Assembly: GCA_030642635.1 (NCBI GenBank)
Contig: DAOWNK010000189.1
Coordinates: 1 to 6,404, forward strand
DNA: 6,404 nt
Direction of reading: 5' to 3'
DNA from: Pirellulales bacterium
GTDB taxonomy: Bacteria > Planctomycetota > Planctomycetia > Pirellulales > Thermoguttaceae
Shown: positions 5,661 to 6,404 of the stretch, piece after piece
How the letters are laid out: each line of letters starts with the position of its first letter
Numbering within the stretch: the stretch's first letter is position 1
The notes under the pieces: model-generated
Databases searched by the model: none
Told to the model about the DNA's origin: nothing
What the model saw: the letters and a program-made list of their open reading frames with translations, nothing else
Translations under genes and position numbers: made by a program

Positions 5661-5677
5661 TTGGCGCATTGTTTGCA
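5661..5677 (+). promoter_or_regulatory. candidate sigma54 (RpoN) promoter of the 163-aa gene
   Basis: TTGGCGC-ATTGT-TTGCA fits the sigma54 -24/-12 pattern (TTGGCAC-N5-TTGCW) with one mismatch and exactly 10 bp between the invariant GG and GC. Transcription would start near 5688, about 57 bp before the ATG at 5746. The leader would contain a CCGGTG/CACCGG hairpin (5701-5706 with 5714-5719) ahead of the ribosome site. No activator gene is in the window. Confidence 0.42.
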
Positions 5678-5745
5678 TACGGCAACTTTGGGCCGCCGTA
5701 CCGGTGGCCGCTACACCGGAATTCCGACTCATAGGAACCAAACCG

Positions 5746-6237
5746 ATGCAAATCAACCACATCTCCGCCGGATATTCAGATCCCGCGACACTGGGCAAAC
5801 CGCCCGAAACGGTCGAGGCGGCCGGCACTCTGAAAATAGCCGTCGCCGAGTCGAACATACCAACCGCCAATGCACGCACTGCTGCCTTGCACAAGATTCT
5901 CGCCAAGTACGACGTCACCGACATCTCGCCAAACGAATTTTCTGAGATGATCCAAAAGCTGTACAAAGCCGGCGTGATCTCCGAGAGCGAATTGCAGCAA
6001 CTGGCCGCCATCCGGCTCGATCTGGCCGCCGAGGACCTGGACCCCGACAGTTCGATCGATATGTTGGAGTTCTATGCCGAGAAGGTTCTGAAGTTTCAGC
6101 GCCGCTACGACGACGGCGACGGCCCGCCCACACAAGACCGGCAACTCGGCCCGGTGTTACGCCGGCTCGACTGGATCGAGAAGTTTGCGCTGGTTCAATC
6201 CAACCCGGAAGGGATCGGGCTGGATGCCGTTATTTAG
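5746..6237 (+). CDS. hypothetical protein, 163 aa, cytosolic, acidic
   Basis: I do not recognise this protein. It is 163 residues long with no signal peptide, membrane span or Cys. Residues 1-40 are polar, rich in Ala/Pro/Gly and probably flexible. Residues 41-95 look helical (TAALHKILAKYDVTDI, SPNEFSEMIQKLYKAGVI, SESELQQLAAIRLDL), then an acidic turn EDLDPDSSIDMLEF leads into a helix to about 121, an acidic Gly/Asp loop, and a last helix around 135-150. I start at the ATG at 5746 because AGGAA lies eight bases upstream; a GTG at 5704 would add 14 residues without a ribosome site. It is the only plus-strand gene, is alone in its unit, and has a candidate sigma54 promoter. Sigma54 control together with a small soluble helical protein would suit a flagellar, chaperone or regulatory accessory, but that is a guess. 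Confidence 0.75.
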   Translation: MQINHISAGYSDPATLGKPPETVEAAGTLKIAVAESNIPTANARTAALHKILAKYDVTDISPNEFSEMIQKLYKAGVISESELQQLAAIRLDLAAEDLDPDSSIDMLEFYAEKVLKFQRRYDDGDGPPTQDRQLGPVLRRLDWIEKFALVQSNPEGIGLDAVI

Positions 6238-6260
6238 CCCCGGGTGAATACACCCGGGGC
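6237..6260. terminator. GC-rich hairpin at the end of the 163-aa gene
   Basis: A perfect 10-bp stem, GCCCCGGGTG/CACCCGGGGC, with a 4-nt AATA loop starts on the last base of the stop codon. No T-run follows (GGTAACTTCATTT), so it may be a processing or stability hairpin, or a REP-type palindrome, rather than a classic intrinsic terminator. Confidence 0.5.
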
Positions 6261-6270
6261 GGTAACTTCA

Positions 6271-6294
6271 TTTAGCCGCCGTGCTTGCACGGCG
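6271..6294. repeat. REP-like palindrome TTTAGC + CGCCGTGC-TT-GCACGGCG
   Basis: A perfect 8-bp inverted repeat with a TT centre, introduced by TTTAGC. The opening CATTTAGCCGC and the GCTTGC centre are shared with 3055-3077, while the stem bases differ, suggesting one family with a compensated stem. Confidence 0.5.
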
Positions 6295-6301
6295 CGTAGG
6301 C

Positions 6302-6404
6302 GGTGGGTGGTAGGTGGCAGATTGCAAATTGAAAATTGAAAATTGAAAATTGAAAATTGTTACGACCCCTAGCCCCTGGCCTCTGACCCCTGACCCCCAG
6401 CCCC
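6302..6404. repeat. consecutive 7-bp tandem repeat blocks of three different compositions
   Basis: Three heptamer blocks follow one another. First, degenerate GGTGGGT/GGTAGGT (6302-6315, possibly running on into 6320). Second, ATTGCAA then four exact ATTGAAA units and a partial one (6321-6359). Third, six in-phase C-rich units at 6364-6404 (GACCCCT, AGCCCCT, GGCCTCT, GACCCCT, GACCCCC, AGCCCC), cut by the window edge. No gene is seen here. Confidence 0.85.

Noticed and set aside
6302..6404. Possible CRISPR array
   Set aside because: The units are 7 bp and contiguous with no spacers, and there are no cas genes.

Overview
The window most likely comes from a planctomycete chromosome, probably of the Pirellula/Rhodopirellula kind. 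This rests on four things: a secreted Cys-rich protein ending in what I recognise as the planctomycete-specific TIGR03000 domain; a compact eukaryotic-like Ser/Thr kinase; moderately high GC; and intergenic DNA full of palindromic (REP-like) elements and 7-bp tandem repeats. The taxonomic call is inference, since no rRNA is present.

Layout. Five genes lie on the minus strand and one on the plus strand. Reading the minus strand from right to left: a secreted Cys-rich TIGR03000-type protein (4456-5352) with a good ribosome site and its own terminator; a long inverted repeat (4288-4388); aspartate-semialdehyde dehydrogenase asd (3209-4195) behind a good sigma70-type promoter; a pair of inverted palindromes; pseudouridine synthase truA (2301-3050) with a terminator; a GT4-type glycosyltransferase (1058-2212) whose start codon directly abuts a 7-bp tandem repeat; and a Ser/Thr kinase (130-987). 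On the plus strand, diverging from the Cys-rich gene, is an unrecognised 163-aa protein (5746-6237) with a candidate sigma54 promoter. The right end (6237-6404) is non-coding: two hairpins and then blocks of 7-bp tandem repeats.

How the genes relate. asd and truA are housekeeping genes (lysine/threonine/methionine precursor synthesis; tRNA modification). The glycosyltransferase and kinase are close (70 bp apart, same strand, no terminator seen between them) and may be co-transcribed. Nothing shows that all six genes form one system. I see no defence system, phage, CRISPR array, transposase or RNA gene.

The most interesting material is the repeat layer: a perfect 35-bp palindromic element present at 30-64 and inverted at 3107-3141; a REPIN-like element at 4288-4388 that can fold in competing ways; heptamer repeats of several unrelated compositions; and a heptamer array next to the glycosyltransferase start, where copy number decides the frame of an upstream ATG. 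The Cys-rich repeat protein, the kinase with an abnormal glycine loop and the missing conventional asd start codon also deserve a look.
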